This document shows, in pieces, positions 1 to 9,785 of a DNA stretch of 64,000 nucleotides. Position numbers and translations under genes: made by a program. Source of the DNA: Bifidobacterium sp. (lineage in GTDB: Bacteria > Actinomycetota > Actinomycetes > Actinomycetales > Bifidobacteriaceae); contig JALCNP010000003.1 in NCBI GenBank assembly GCA_022649135.1, positions 62,001 to 126,000 on the forward strand, given 5' to 3'. The notes beneath the pieces were generated by a model. It ran no database searches and was not told the origin of the DNA. It saw only the letters and a program-made list of their open reading frames with translations. The first letter of the stretch is position 1; each line of letters begins with the position of its first letter.

Positions 1-2
1 GA

Positions 3-1334
<1,332 letters not shown>

Positions 1335-1357
1335 CCTGCCGGACCCTCCCGCGACGA

Positions 1358-1409
1358 GAATCCCCCTGCCGCAGATGATGCGAATCACCTGAGACAGGGG
1401 GATTCTTCC
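1358..1409 (+). terminator. Hairpin terminator after gatB
   Basis: A perfect 11-bp stem (GAATCCCCCTG with CAGGGGGATTC) encloses a 26-nt loop and is followed by TTCC. It lies 23 bases after the gatB stop and before the promoter region of the next gene. The T-tract is short, so it may work with Rho or act as a processing hairpin. Confidence 0.65.
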
Positions 1410-1478
1410 ACAGGGAATGGTCAGCCGAGTAGGATAGCGTGTATAACCGTATGCAATCCAGATGAGGAACGAAAGCGA

Positions 1479-2753
1479 ATGTCCGTCAACTCTGAACCTC
1501 AGGTCAACGAGGAATCTCCCCGAAAACTTCCCCCTAGGATCACCATTCCCCAGATCCATGGGGAGATGGTTCACCTCCGTCCGGCGGCCTTGGAGGACCT
1601 GGCCATGCTGGACGGTCTCGAGGCGTTCTACAATGCCTCGGGGATAACAGGCAAGGACAGGCAGTCGGAGCGCGCTGCCCTACATACGTGGGTCAGGCGG
1701 TCCGTGGCATGGGTCCATGGACAGACGCCCGCGGAGTCGGGCGTGGGGGATCCGGAATCGCGTAGAACCGTGGCCTGGTCCATCCTCACGACGGCCGATC
1801 GCGATGATGTCCGTGACGAAGGAGCCGAGGAGAAGGTCATCGGCATGATATTTCTCATCGACATCGACGGGTGGGCCCGTTCCGCCCGCATCCAGGTGGT
1901 TCTGGGGAAGGATTACCGTGGCCGCGGCTATTCGCGCGACGCGATGCCGCGGGTCATGACCTACGGTTTTGCCTCGCAGCCGTCCGGCCTGGGCATGCAC
2001 CGCATCTGGGTGGCGGTTCCCGAGAAGAACACGCGCTCTCTGTCGGTCTACCAGTCGCTGGGGTTCGTGCCGTCCGGAACGTCCCGAGACGCCTTGTGGG
2101 ATGCGGAGAACTGCAAGTATCAGGATCTGATCGTGATGGATACGCTGGTGGATGAATACGATCCCATCCGTTCCCTTGATGCCTTCGGCATGCATGTGTT
2201 CGAGGACAATCCGGGTGTGAAGGAGGCCCTCAGCGCCCGCGAGCATTCCATCGCGCTGCATAAACGGGAGGCGGAGGAGCATAAATCCCAGGATGCGAAG
2301 CGGACATCCGGTGCCACGGCGAAAAATGGCGGTGACGCGCTTCCCAAGGACTCGCGGCGCGCAGGCACGCCCGAATCCGACGACCGCGGCAACGGCGCGG
2401 ACCGGGATGCCGGTTCCGCGCAACCCCGCACGGGGAACGACCACGGGGCCCCCGACGGCGCCTCGCCCAAGCGCGGGGCCCGGGGGCATGGGCATGGCGA
2501 TGATGTCCGCGGCAGGTCCGATCGTGGCGGCGGCGACCGCGGCGGCGCAGTGAGCGCCTCCACCGAGGTGGACGGGGTTTCGTCCGAGAGCGGCAAACGC
2601 GAGGACGCATCCGCACAGGAGAGGGACTCCGCCGGGGACGGAGGGGAGGAATCCGGCAGCTGGCCGTTCATCTCCTCCGGGCGCAAGACATCGAAGGCCG
2701 CATGGTGGCGTAATCTTGGTCGCAGCCGCAAGCGTGACCGGGAAGGTAAATAA
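1479..2753 (+). CDS. GNAT-family N-acetyltransferase with long hydrophilic C-terminal tail
   Basis: Residues about 20-215 look like a RimJ/RimL-type GNAT domain: it opens with HGEMVHLRPA, has the acetyl-CoA loop region DYRGRGYSRDA, and then the usual QSLGFVPSG motif before the last strands. About 180 residues follow that are very rich in Gly, Arg, Asp, Ser and Glu and look disordered, ending in a basic stretch (RNLGRSRKRDREGK). The GNAT acceptor cannot be read from sequence. The ATG start at 1479 is preceded by a purine-rich GAGGAACGAAAG. The stop codon abuts the ATG of the next gene, so the two are probably co-translated. Confidence 0.75.
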   Translation: MSVNSEPQVNEESPRKLPPRITIPQIHGEMVHLRPAALEDLAMLDGLEAFYNASGITGKDRQSERAALHTWVRRSVAWVHGQTPAESGVGDPESRRTVAWSILTTADRDDVRDEGAEEKVIGMIFLIDIDGWARSARIQVVLGKDYRGRGYSRDAMPRVMTYGFASQPSGLGMHRIWVAVPEKNTRSLSVYQSLGFVPSGTSRDALWDAENCKYQDLIVMDTLVDEYDPIRSLDAFGMHVFEDNPGVKEALSAREHSIALHKREAEEHKSQDAKRTSGATAKNGGDALPKDSRRAGTPESDDRGNGADRDAGSAQPRTGNDHGAPDGASPKRGARGHGHGDDVRGRSDRGGGDRGGAVSASTEVDGVSSESGKREDASAQERDSAGDGGEESGSWPFISSGRKTSKAAWWRNLGRSRKRDREGK

Positions 2754-3068
2754 ATGAGTGCAGAGGATCTCGATAACTACGAGACGGATGCCGAGCTCGC
2801 GCTGTATCGTGAGTATCGCGATGTCATCAAGCTTTTCACCTATGTGGTGGAGACCGAGCGGCGCTTCTATCTGGCGAACAAGGTGGATTTCAATGTGCGT
2901 TCCGCGGGGCAGGACGTGTATTTCGACGTCCAGCTTACGGACGCCTGGGTCTGGGACGTGTATCGGTCCTCCCGGTTTGTCAAGAACGTACGCATCGTGA
3001 CGTTCAAGGACGTCAATGTCGAAGAGGTTCAGAAAACCGACATCGACATTCCTGATTCGATCGGCTAG
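2754..3068 (+). CDS. DUF2469-family protein
   Basis: This 104-residue acidic protein matches the actinobacterial DUF2469 family in length and sequence (starts MSAEDLDNYETDAELALYREY, contains VVETERRFYLANKVDF and VYFDVQLTDAWVWD). Its function is unknown. In many actinobacteria it lies near ribonuclease HII and signal peptidase genes; here it directly follows a GNAT gene with no gap (TAA then ATG). There is no signal peptide or membrane segment, so it is cytosolic. Confidence 0.85.
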   Translation: MSAEDLDNYETDAELALYREYRDVIKLFTYVVETERRFYLANKVDFNVRSAGQDVYFDVQLTDAWVWDVYRSSRFVKNVRIVTFKDVNVEEVQKTDIDIPDSIG

Positions 3069-3163
3069 TTTGTGTCTCATTCGTACGTGAAAGTCGGCGC
3101 CGGGGCCGGTTTTCGCCATTGTCGTGTAAAGTTTTATCGTTTGTATGCCTAGAGGAGGTCAAT

Positions 3164-4762
3164 GTGAAGCACAAGCAATCCGTGGTGATTATCGGCGGCG
3201 GGCCGGCCGGCCTCACCGCGGCATGGGAGCTCGTCAAGGACGGCGGCGCCGAGAACTATGATGTGACCGTCCTCGAGGCGACGCACGAGTTCGGCGGAAT
3301 CTCGCGCACGGTGAAGCATAACGGGAACCGCATGGACATCGGCGGTCACCGGTTCTTCTCCAAGGACGACCGGATCATGGACTGGTGGAAGGCCGTTCTG
3401 CCGTTGCAGGGGGCCCCCTCCTACGATGACAAGAAGCTCGGACGCCATCATGATCTTGAGCCCGGAGGGCCGGATCCGGAGAAAACCGATGAGGTGATGC
3501 TCAAGCGCCACCGCGTCTCGCGCATCTTCTGGAACCACCATTTCTTTGACTATCCCATATCTCTTTCCGCGAACACGTTGAAATCACTGGGTTTCAGACT
3601 GACCATGGTGGCAGGTTTCAGCTATCTCAAGTCGATTTTCCACAAGCTTCCGGAAGACAACCTCGAGAACTTCTACATCAACCGTTTCGGCCGCAAACTG
3701 TACTCCATGTTCTTCGAAGGCTACACGGAGAAGCTGTGGGGGAGGCATCCCAGCGAGATCTCCGCGGATTGGGGCGCACAGCGCGTCAAAGGCCTGAGCA
3801 TCATCGCCGTGCTCAAGAACGCGTTCCAGAAGCTGCTTCCCCGCAAGCGCAGCTCCAAGGAGGTCGAAACCTCCCTGATCGAGGAGTTCTGGTACCCCAA
3901 GCTGGGGCCGGGGCAGCTGTGGGAGACCGTGGAGCGCAACTGCACGAACAATGGCGCCACCGTCATCACCGACGCGAATGTGGTGGAGATCCGTCAGCGT
4001 GACGGGGCCATCCGCTCGGTCGTCTACGAGAACGCCAACGGGAAGCGCACCACCATCGAGGCGGATCAGTTCATCTCCTCGATGCCGATCAAGGATCTGG
4101 TGGATGCGATCGGCAACAGCAGGAATTCCGACAAGCCGGTGCCTCAGGACATGACGATGGTGGCGGACGGGCTTCCCTACCGTGATTTCGTCACGGTCGG
4201 CCTGCTCGTAAGGCATCTGCAGATCAAGAACACGACCAGCACGCCGACCTTGGGGAACCCCCCCATCGTGCCCGACTGCTGGATCTATGTGCAGGATCCC
4301 GGCTACAAGGTCGGCCGCCTCCAGGTATTCAACAACTGGAGCCCGTATCTGGTCAAGGACGTGGACAACACCGTCTGGGTCGGGCTGGAGTACTTCTGCC
4401 ATGAAGGCGACGATTTCTGGAACATGAGCGATGAGGAGGCCACGGCCTTCGCCATCAAGGAGCTCACCCGCATGCAGATCATCGCCGGTCCCGACGACGT
4501 GCTTGATTCTCATCGCGAACGCGTCAAGAAGGCCTACCCGGCGTATTTCGACACCTACAGCAGGATGCCCGAACTCGTCGAGTACCTGGATTCCTTCGGC
4601 AACCTCTATTGCGTGGGTCGCAACGGCCAGCATCATTACAACAACCAGGACCATTCGATGGCAACCGCCATCGAGGCCGTGGGGAACATCAAGACGGGCA
4701 GGACCTCCAAGAAGAATGTGTGGGAGGTCAACACCGAGAAATCCTATCATGAGTCAAAGTAG
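3164..4762 (+). CDS. NAD(P)/FAD-dependent oxidoreductase of the protoporphyrinogen-oxidase/UGM-like type
   Basis: The 532-residue protein opens with a Rossmann FAD-binding fold (VVIIGGGPAGLTAAWEL) and the typical second motif FGGISRTV...DIGGHRFFSK found in UDP-galactopyranose mutase-like and amine-oxidase-fold flavoproteins. The C-terminal FAD contact YCVGRNGQHHYNNQDHSM is also present. I chose GTG at 3164 because AGAGGAGGTC lies just upstream. A TTG 45 bases earlier has no ribosome-binding site. Homologues are often annotated as cell-envelope polysaccharide enzymes, but the substrate is not readable here. It is followed by a hairpin and a 370-bp gap. Confidence 0.85.
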   Translation: MKHKQSVVIIGGGPAGLTAAWELVKDGGAENYDVTVLEATHEFGGISRTVKHNGNRMDIGGHRFFSKDDRIMDWWKAVLPLQGAPSYDDKKLGRHHDLEPGGPDPEKTDEVMLKRHRVSRIFWNHHFFDYPISLSANTLKSLGFRLTMVAGFSYLKSIFHKLPEDNLENFYINRFGRKLYSMFFEGYTEKLWGRHPSEISADWGAQRVKGLSIIAVLKNAFQKLLPRKRSSKEVETSLIEEFWYPKLGPGQLWETVERNCTNNGATVITDANVVEIRQRDGAIRSVVYENANGKRTTIEADQFISSMPIKDLVDAIGNSRNSDKPVPQDMTMVADGLPYRDFVTVGLLVRHLQIKNTTSTPTLGNPPIVPDCWIYVQDPGYKVGRLQVFNNWSPYLVKDVDNTVWVGLEYFCHEGDDFWNMSDEEATAFAIKELTRMQIIAGPDDVLDSHRERVKKAYPAYFDTYSRMPELVEYLDSFGNLYCVGRNGQHHYNNQDHSMATAIEAVGNIKTGRTSKKNVWEVNTEKSYHESK

Positions 4763-4845
4763 GTGATGGCCGGGGCGGGATCTGGCGGCTCTCCGCCGTC
4801 GCGCGCCCTGCCGATCCGCTTATACGCGTGATATGGCGCCTTTTC

Positions 4846-4885
4846 CGTAGTGGCACTCCCCCTCCTCGGGGGGAGGGCCACTACG
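4846..4885. terminator. Long hairpin in the 4763-5131 gene-free stretch
   Basis: CGTAGTGGC pairs with GCCACTACG and the inner CTCCCCC pairs with GGGGGAG around a TCCTC loop, giving a near-perfect stem of about 16 bp. It lies 84 bases after the oxidoreductase stop. There is no T-tract on the plus strand. The rest of 4763-5131 shows no gene; its last 100 bases must hold the rho promoter and leader. Confidence 0.55.
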
Positions 4886-5131
4886 CTTGTTCCGGGCCTG
4901 CGCGGAGCATCGCCTGGATGGGGACGAAGCATCCGGCCCGCATGCGACACGGCTGGCGCTGGGGGGAATGTTGCGCTGGTCGCAGTCAGGTTGTAGTGTT
5001 ATGAAAGTCCGAGACAGGCATGTGTAAGCATGTGAAGAATGTCGTTGGACGTTCGTGAGCGGGAAAACCGCAATCTTTTTCACAAAGCTCTCCAGCGATG
5101 TGCTGACGGGAGCCAAGGAAAGGCAAAATAA

Positions 5132-7219
5132 GTGGCAAATAGCCAGAATCTTGAAGATATGAAGCTGCCTGAGCTTAAGGAACTTGCTAAGCAGATGGGT
5201 CTTCGTGGTACGTCAACGATGCGTAAGCCCGACTTGGTGGCCACGTTGAAGGCCGCCCGTTCGGGAGGTCAGGCCCCCAGCGGCGTCACGGTGAAGGCTC
5301 AGCACAGCACGGAAACGGCGAAGGATTCCCGCAAGGCGGAATCCCAGTCGCGAGGGGCCGCCGCCCAGACCAACGGCGCATCGAACAAACCCCAAGCCGC
5401 CGCCGAAGCCCCCGCCCCCGCCCCCTCTCGAGCGAAGGCGCAGACGAAGCCTACGATGAGCGCGCAATCCGATAAGGGCTCCCCGGCAGCCACTCCGGCC
5501 GCGGGCCAGGCGGTTTCCGCGCAGGCGCCCGACGCAGGCAAATCCGCCGCCCAGAATCATTCGGCCGGAACCACCGGATCCTCATCGGATTCCGGGCACC
5601 ATGATCTGTTCGAACAGCTGAACATTCCCGAACCGGCGGCGTCGGACACCGCTCAACGAGCGCCGAGACGTCGAAGCCCCGAGCATGCCGAGGCGTCGGC
5701 CGAGGGCGATTTCGACATGCCCCGCAGACGTCGGCGCGTCGCACATCAGTCCCATGACGAGCACGAGGAGCATGAGGAAGGGACCGTTCGCGACCTTGAC
5801 GACATTCTGGCCGCATTGCCGGCGCAGAGTGGCAAGGACGACTATGAGGGCGAGGGCCGCGAGCGCGAGGCCGGAAGACGCTCCTACAATCGCGGCGAGC
5901 GATTCAACGATCGAAATGATCGCAATGACCGTAATGATCGCAACGATCGCAACGACCGCGGCCGTGGGGATCGCAACAACGCGGAACGACATCAGAGGCA
6001 TATGCGCGGCCGCGATCGCGACTACGAGGATCGCGACGAGCGGGACACCCGCAGGGAGCCCCGCCGCGAGGAGAGCTCGGAGGACCTCGTACCCGTCGCC
6101 GGCATCGTCGACGTGCTCGACTCCTATGCGTTCGTCAGAACGTCGGGCTATCTTCCCGGTCCCAATGACGTGTACGTCTCCATGGGGCAGGTCAAGCGTT
6201 ATGGCCTGCGCAAGGGCGACGCGGTCCAGGGGTCGATCAGGCCGCCACGGGAGGGGGAGAGACGCAATCAGCGACAGAAATTCGTCCCCCTGCAGTCCGT
6301 CGATACCATCAACGGGATGAGCGTCGAGGATTCGGCGAACCGCCCGCATTTCTCCAAGCTCACGCCCCTGTATCCGCAGGAGAGGCTCACCCAGGAGACG
6401 ACGCCGAACAAGATCACCGGCCGCCTCATCGACATCATCTCGCCCATCGGCAAGGGGCAGCGAGGTCTGATCGTTTCGCCGCCCAAGGCCGGTAAGACGA
6501 TCACCCTGCAGAACATCGCCAATTCCATTGCCACGAACAACCCCGAGGTCCATCTCATGGTGGTTCTCGTCGACGAAAGGCCCGAAGAGGTCACCGACAT
6601 GGAGCGCACCGTGCAGGGCGAGGTCATCTCCTCCACGTTCGACCGCCCCGCCTCCGACCACACCACCGTGGCGGAGCTGGCGATCGAGCGGGCCAAGCGT
6701 CTGGTCGAGCTTGGACAGGATGTCGTCGTTCTGCTCGACTCCATGACCCGGCTTGCGCGAGCCTACAATATCTCCGCTCCGGCCTCCGGACGCATCCTTT
6801 CCGGCGGCGTCGACGCCCAGGCCCTGTACCCGCCGAAGAAGTTCTTCGGCGCGGCCCGCAACATCGAGAACGGCGGCTCCCTGACGATCATCTCCTCGGC
6901 GCTTGTGGAGACCGGTTCGAAGATGGACGAGGTCATCTTCGAGGAGTTCAAGGGCACGGGCAACATGGAGCTTCGTCTCAGCCGTGAGCTTGCCGACAAG
7001 CGCCTGTTCCCCGCAATCGACGTGAACGCGTCGGGAACGCGCCGCGAAGAGCTCATCACGCCTCCCGCCCAACTGACGATCGTCTATCGCTTGCGTCGTC
7101 TCCTGGGTGGCATGGAGCCTGAGCAGGCGTACCAGACGTTGGTTCCACGCCTGAAGAAGACGGCCAGCAACCATGACTTTCTGGCTGCGATGATTCAGCA
7201 GAGCAATTCCGTCAACTAG
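5132..7219 (+). CDS. rho: Transcription termination factor Rho
   Basis: Rho is the hexameric RNA helicase that ends transcription. Residues 1-45 form a Rho_N/SAP-like domain ([20 protein letters not shown]). Residues about 50-310 are a low-complexity insert, first Ala/Pro/Ser-rich and then strongly charged, including an NDR triplet repeated six times near residue 265. From about 320 come the RNA-binding OB fold ([16 protein letters not shown], here [18 protein letters not shown]) and the ATPase with P-loop SPPKAGKT (about residue 450) and Walker [12 protein letters not shown]. The 695-residue length is typical of actinobacterial Rho with its N-terminal extension. The GTG start at 5132 follows AAGGAAAGG. 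Confidence 0.98.
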   Translation: MANSQNLEDMKLPELKELAKQMGLRGTSTMRKPDLVATLKAARSGGQAPSGVTVKAQHSTETAKDSRKAESQSRGAAAQTNGASNKPQAAAEAPAPAPSRAKAQTKPTMSAQSDKGSPAATPAAGQAVSAQAPDAGKSAAQNHSAGTTGSSSDSGHHDLFEQLNIPEPAASDTAQRAPRRRSPEHAEASAEGDFDMPRRRRRVAHQSHDEHEEHEEGTVRDLDDILAALPAQSGKDDYEGEGREREAGRRSYNRGERFNDRNDRNDRNDRNDRNDRGRGDRNNAERHQRHMRGRDRDYEDRDERDTRREPRREESSEDLVPVAGIVDVLDSYAFVRTSGYLPGPNDVYVSMGQVKRYGLRKGDAVQGSIRPPREGERRNQRQKFVPLQSVDTINGMSVEDSANRPHFSKLTPLYPQERLTQETTPNKITGRLIDIISPIGKGQRGLIVSPPKAGKTITLQNIANSIATNNPEVHLMVVLVDERPEEVTDMERTVQGEVISSTFDRPASDHTTVAELAIERAKRLVELGQDVVVLLDSMTRLARAYNISAPASGRILSGGVDAQALYPPKKFFGAARNIENGGSLTIISSALVETGSKMDEVIFEEFKGTGNMELRLSRELADKRLFPAIDVNASGTRREELITPPAQLTIVYRLRRLLGGMEPEQAYQTLVPRLKKTASNHDFLAAMIQQSNSVN

Positions 7220-7267
7220 GTCACATGCCTGGAACGTGCCGGAGGCTGTAAACGGCGGCGGAATGAA

Positions 7268-7306
7268 AAACGGGGTGCGTGCGGATCTGATTCCGCACGC
7301 ACCCCG
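7268..7306 (-). terminator. Shared terminator between rho and the convergent aminotransferase
   Basis: CGGGGTGCGTGCGGA pairs perfectly with TCCGCACGCACCCCG, a 15-bp stem with a 6-nt loop. Read on the minus strand it is followed by TTTTTCATT, which makes a good intrinsic terminator for the aminotransferase gene. The stem also lies about 50 bases after the rho stop. Confidence 0.8.
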
Positions 7307-7384
7307 TTCGCGTTGTCCCGATGCCGATGCGTCGCCGTTTCCGTTTCCGTCACATCCCGAGACGGTGAGGCATCCGCGTCGCCT

Positions 7385-8608
7385 CTAGGCCGTGATCTCG
7401 ATATCCTGGGCGGCGGCATGGCTTCGCGAGGGGTCTCGGGCATCGTCGGCGAAGCGGCGCAGACGCCTGACGCCTTCCTCCAGCTCGTCGGCGTCGCCGG
7501 CGTACGACAGGCGGACGAACCCGGCTCCCTCCTTGCCGAAGGCCTCTCCCGGAACCACGGCAACATGCCTTTCGCTGAGCAGCCGTCGGCTGAAGGTCTG
7601 CGATCCCATACCGGTCGGACGGATGTCGACGAAGGCATAGAAGGCTCCGTTCGGCTTCATCAGCCTCAATGCGCTGCACCCGGAGAGTTCGTCGATGACG
7701 ATCTGGCGTTTGCGGGCATATTCGCGCCGCATGCTCCTGATGTGCCCGCGAGGCCCGTCGAGGGCTGCGACCGCCGCGTACTGCGTGATGGAGTTCACCG
7801 AGGAATGCATATGCTCCGCGAGCTTCCCCGTTACTTCGATGACGTCGTGGGGAGCCAGGATGTAGCCGATTCTCCATCCGGTCATGGCGAAGGTCTTCGA
7901 CAGGCTGTCGACGACGATGGTGTGATCGTGCATGTGGGGCATGGATGCAATCGAGGGGGCGATCTCCATGCCGTCCTCGAAGACGAAGGGATGATAGACC
8001 TCATCCGAAATCGCCCATATGCCATGCCGCAGGCAGACTTCGGCGATGCGTCCGAGCTCCTGTGCCGAGGTCACCGCACCGGTGGGGTTTCCGGGGGAAT
8101 TGATGATTATGGCGCGGGTCTTCGAGGTCACGGCCGCTTCGATGTCGGCGGCGTTGAGACGCATCCCGTTCTCCGGTTTCAACGCCACGGTGACGGGGGT
8201 GGCGCCGCACATCAGAACGTCCGCCTCGTACGAGGTGAAGAAGGGCGAGGGGATGATGACCTCCGAGCCGGGGTCCACCACCGTCCTCAGCGCGAGGAAC
8301 AGCCCGATCGTGGCCCCGTCCACCGCCTCGATCTCCCGGTCGGGGTCGTAGTCCAGTCCCTTGACCTCGAGCGTGTAGTCGTGGACCGCCTTGCGGAAGT
8401 CGTCGACGCCGAGCACGTTGGTGTACTTCGTCCTGCCGTCGTAGATCGCCCGGCATGCCGCCTGCTCGATATGAGGGGCCGCCGTGTCCTGTGGTTCCCC
8501 CACGCATAACGAGATGGCATCCGGAACCTTGTCTGCGCGGTCGAATACGTCGCGAATGCCAGAACGGGGGATCTCGAGTGCATGCTGCGCCACGGTGAGA
8601 GAAGTCAT
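7385..8608 (-). CDS. PLP-dependent class I/II aminotransferase (aspartate/aromatic type)
   Basis: The 407-residue protein has the fold-type I signature: SPGNPTG at about residue 190, the ISDEVYHPF segment, and the pyridoxal-binding lysine in SLSKTFAMTGWRIGY. The conserved substrate-carboxylate Arg region near the C-terminus (FVRLSYAGDADEL) is present. These fit the AspC/PatA branch that transfers the amino group of aspartate or aromatic amino acids. The exact substrate is not determinable. The ATG at 8608 is preceded on the minus strand by GGAAAGGTTCGGCAT. The gene is divergent from an Lrp/AsnC regulator that probably controls it. Confidence 0.88.
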   Translation of the reverse strand: MTSLTVAQHALEIPRSGIRDVFDRADKVPDAISLCVGEPQDTAAPHIEQAACRAIYDGRTKYTNVLGVDDFRKAVHDYTLEVKGLDYDPDREIEAVDGATIGLFLALRTVVDPGSEVIIPSPFFTSYEADVLMCGATPVTVALKPENGMRLNAADIEAAVTSKTRAIIINSPGNPTGAVTSAQELGRIAEVCLRHGIWAISDEVYHPFVFEDGMEIAPSIASMPHMHDHTIVVDSLSKTFAMTGWRIGYILAPHDVIEVTGKLAEHMHSSVNSITQYAAVAALDGPRGHIRSMRREYARKRQIVIDELSGCSALRLMKPNGAFYAFVDIRPTGMGSQTFSRRLLSERHVAVVPGEAFGKEGAGFVRLSYAGDADELEEGVRRLRRFADDARDPSRSHAAAQDIEITA

Positions 8609-8821
8609 ATGCCGAACCTTTCCAAAAACATGACCAAAATTGTCATATATGCATAAAAAATACCGTAATAAGTTTACTACAGAGTAAATATTATGTTAAC
8701 GGGTTTGCTGAACAAGAAATTATGTGGTTTTCACATGCGTTTCGCGTGGGTGGGGGAAGGCCTCCCCGAAGCTGGGCTATTGTGTACAACAGCGGAAGAG
8801 ATAATGGAGGAGTTGATTCTT
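8609..8821. promoter_or_regulatory. AT-rich divergent promoter region, aminotransferase / Lrp gene
   Basis: This 213-bp gap between divergent genes contains a markedly AT-rich stretch (about 8635-8705, with TCATATATGCATAAAAAATA) unlike the surrounding GC-rich coding DNA. Lrp/AsnC proteins normally bind such AT-rich DNA next to their own gene and a divergent amino-acid gene. I do not assign exact -35 and -10 boxes. Confidence 0.5.
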
Positions 8822-9277
8822 ATGGACATGAATGCGCAGGAGTCCTCGGGGATGGACGGAACGGACGAGACCATTCTCGATGTTCTCTCCCACGATGGTC
8901 GGGCGACCTTGATGCACTTGTCGAAGGCCTCGGGGCTGTCCGTGTCGGCGGTGCAGTCGCGTGTCCAGAAAATGGAGAAACGAGGCGTGATCAAAGGATA
9001 CAGGGCCGTAGTCGATCAGACCCTGCGCGGTCTGCCCATCAGCGCCTTCGTCGCGGTCACGCCGCTCGACTACTCGCATGAGGACCGGATCCCGAGCCAG
9101 CTCGAAACGGTCGAAGGCGTCACCGCCTGCTATTCCATCGCGGGGGCGCCGAGCTTCATGCTCGTCGTGCGCGTGGCTTCCCCGGAGAAGCTCGAGGAGC
9201 TGCTCAACCGCATCCACCGGGTCGTTCCCGCGAGCACGGAAAGCACCATGATACTGCAGACCTACTTCGAGCACTGA
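8822..9277 (+). CDS. Lrp/AsnC-family transcriptional regulator
   Basis: The 151-residue length is normal for Lrp. An N-terminal winged-helix domain (ETILDVLSHDGRATL, then LSVSAVQSRVQKMEKRGVIKGY) is followed by the RAM ligand-binding domain (ISAFVAVTP to the C-terminus). I chose ATG 8822 because GGAGGAG lies 8 bases upstream; an in-frame ATG at 8804 overlaps that ribosome-binding site. The gene is divergent from an aminotransferase and followed by chorismate mutase, which suggests control of amino-acid metabolism. The effector is unknown. Confidence 0.88.
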   Translation: MDMNAQESSGMDGTDETILDVLSHDGRATLMHLSKASGLSVSAVQSRVQKMEKRGVIKGYRAVVDQTLRGLPISAFVAVTPLDYSHEDRIPSQLETVEGVTACYSIAGAPSFMLVVRVASPEKLEELLNRIHRVVPASTESTMILQTYFEH

Positions 9278-9366
9278 CGGTCCGCCGTCCTGGCGATCGC
9301 CCGCCACGCCGCAGCCCGGACAGGCCTCCCGCCGAACGGTGGGAGCAAGGTTGTAGTCTAGGAACC

Positions 9367-9759
9367 ATGAGTGATTCGGAAAAAGGCGACTGGCAAAACA
9401 CGACCATTGATTCGGCCCAGGCCAAGAAAAATCCGGAAACCGCATTGGCGGTCAAGAAAATCACATCGCTTCGCCAGTCCATAGACAATGTGGACACGGC
9501 GATCGTCTCCCTGCTTGCGGAACGTTTCAAATACACGTCGCAGGTCGGAGTGCTCAAGGCCCGTGCGGGTTTCGCTCCCGCGGACTACCAGCGTGAGGAC
9601 CATCAGATCACACGCCTGCGCAGAATCGCCATCGAGGCGGGGCTGGATCCCGAAATCGCGGAGATGTACAGGGAGTTCGTCGTCACCGAGGCAAAAAGGC
9701 GCCACCGGCGCATTGCTGATGCCGGTGGCGATCCCGGTGTGCTTGACGTATTCGCCTAG
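9367..9759 (+). CDS. Chorismate mutase, AroQ class
   Basis: This small enzyme rearranges chorismate to prephenate for Phe and Tyr synthesis. Residues about 33-115 form the helical AroQ domain (ITSLRQSIDNVDTAIVSLLAERFKYTSQVGVLK), with the active-site Arg and Lys of AroQ enzymes recognisable in the first helix and in VGVLKA. The first 30 residues are a polar extension. The 130-residue length is normal for a monofunctional actinobacterial enzyme. The stop is 26 bases from the end of convergent valS. Confidence 0.9.
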   Translation: MSDSEKGDWQNTTIDSAQAKKNPETALAVKKITSLRQSIDNVDTAIVSLLAERFKYTSQVGVLKARAGFAPADYQREDHQITRLRRIAIEAGLDPEIAEMYREFVVTEAKRRHRRIADAGGDPGVLDVFA

Positions 9760-9785
9760 CGGCACGCGGGCTGTTCCCGAATCGA

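Noticed and set aside
1680..3119. Long minus-strand open frame (479 codons)
   Set aside because: It lies antisense to the GNAT and DUF2469 genes and has no family match, only the Arg/Pro/Gly-rich composition of high-GC shadows.
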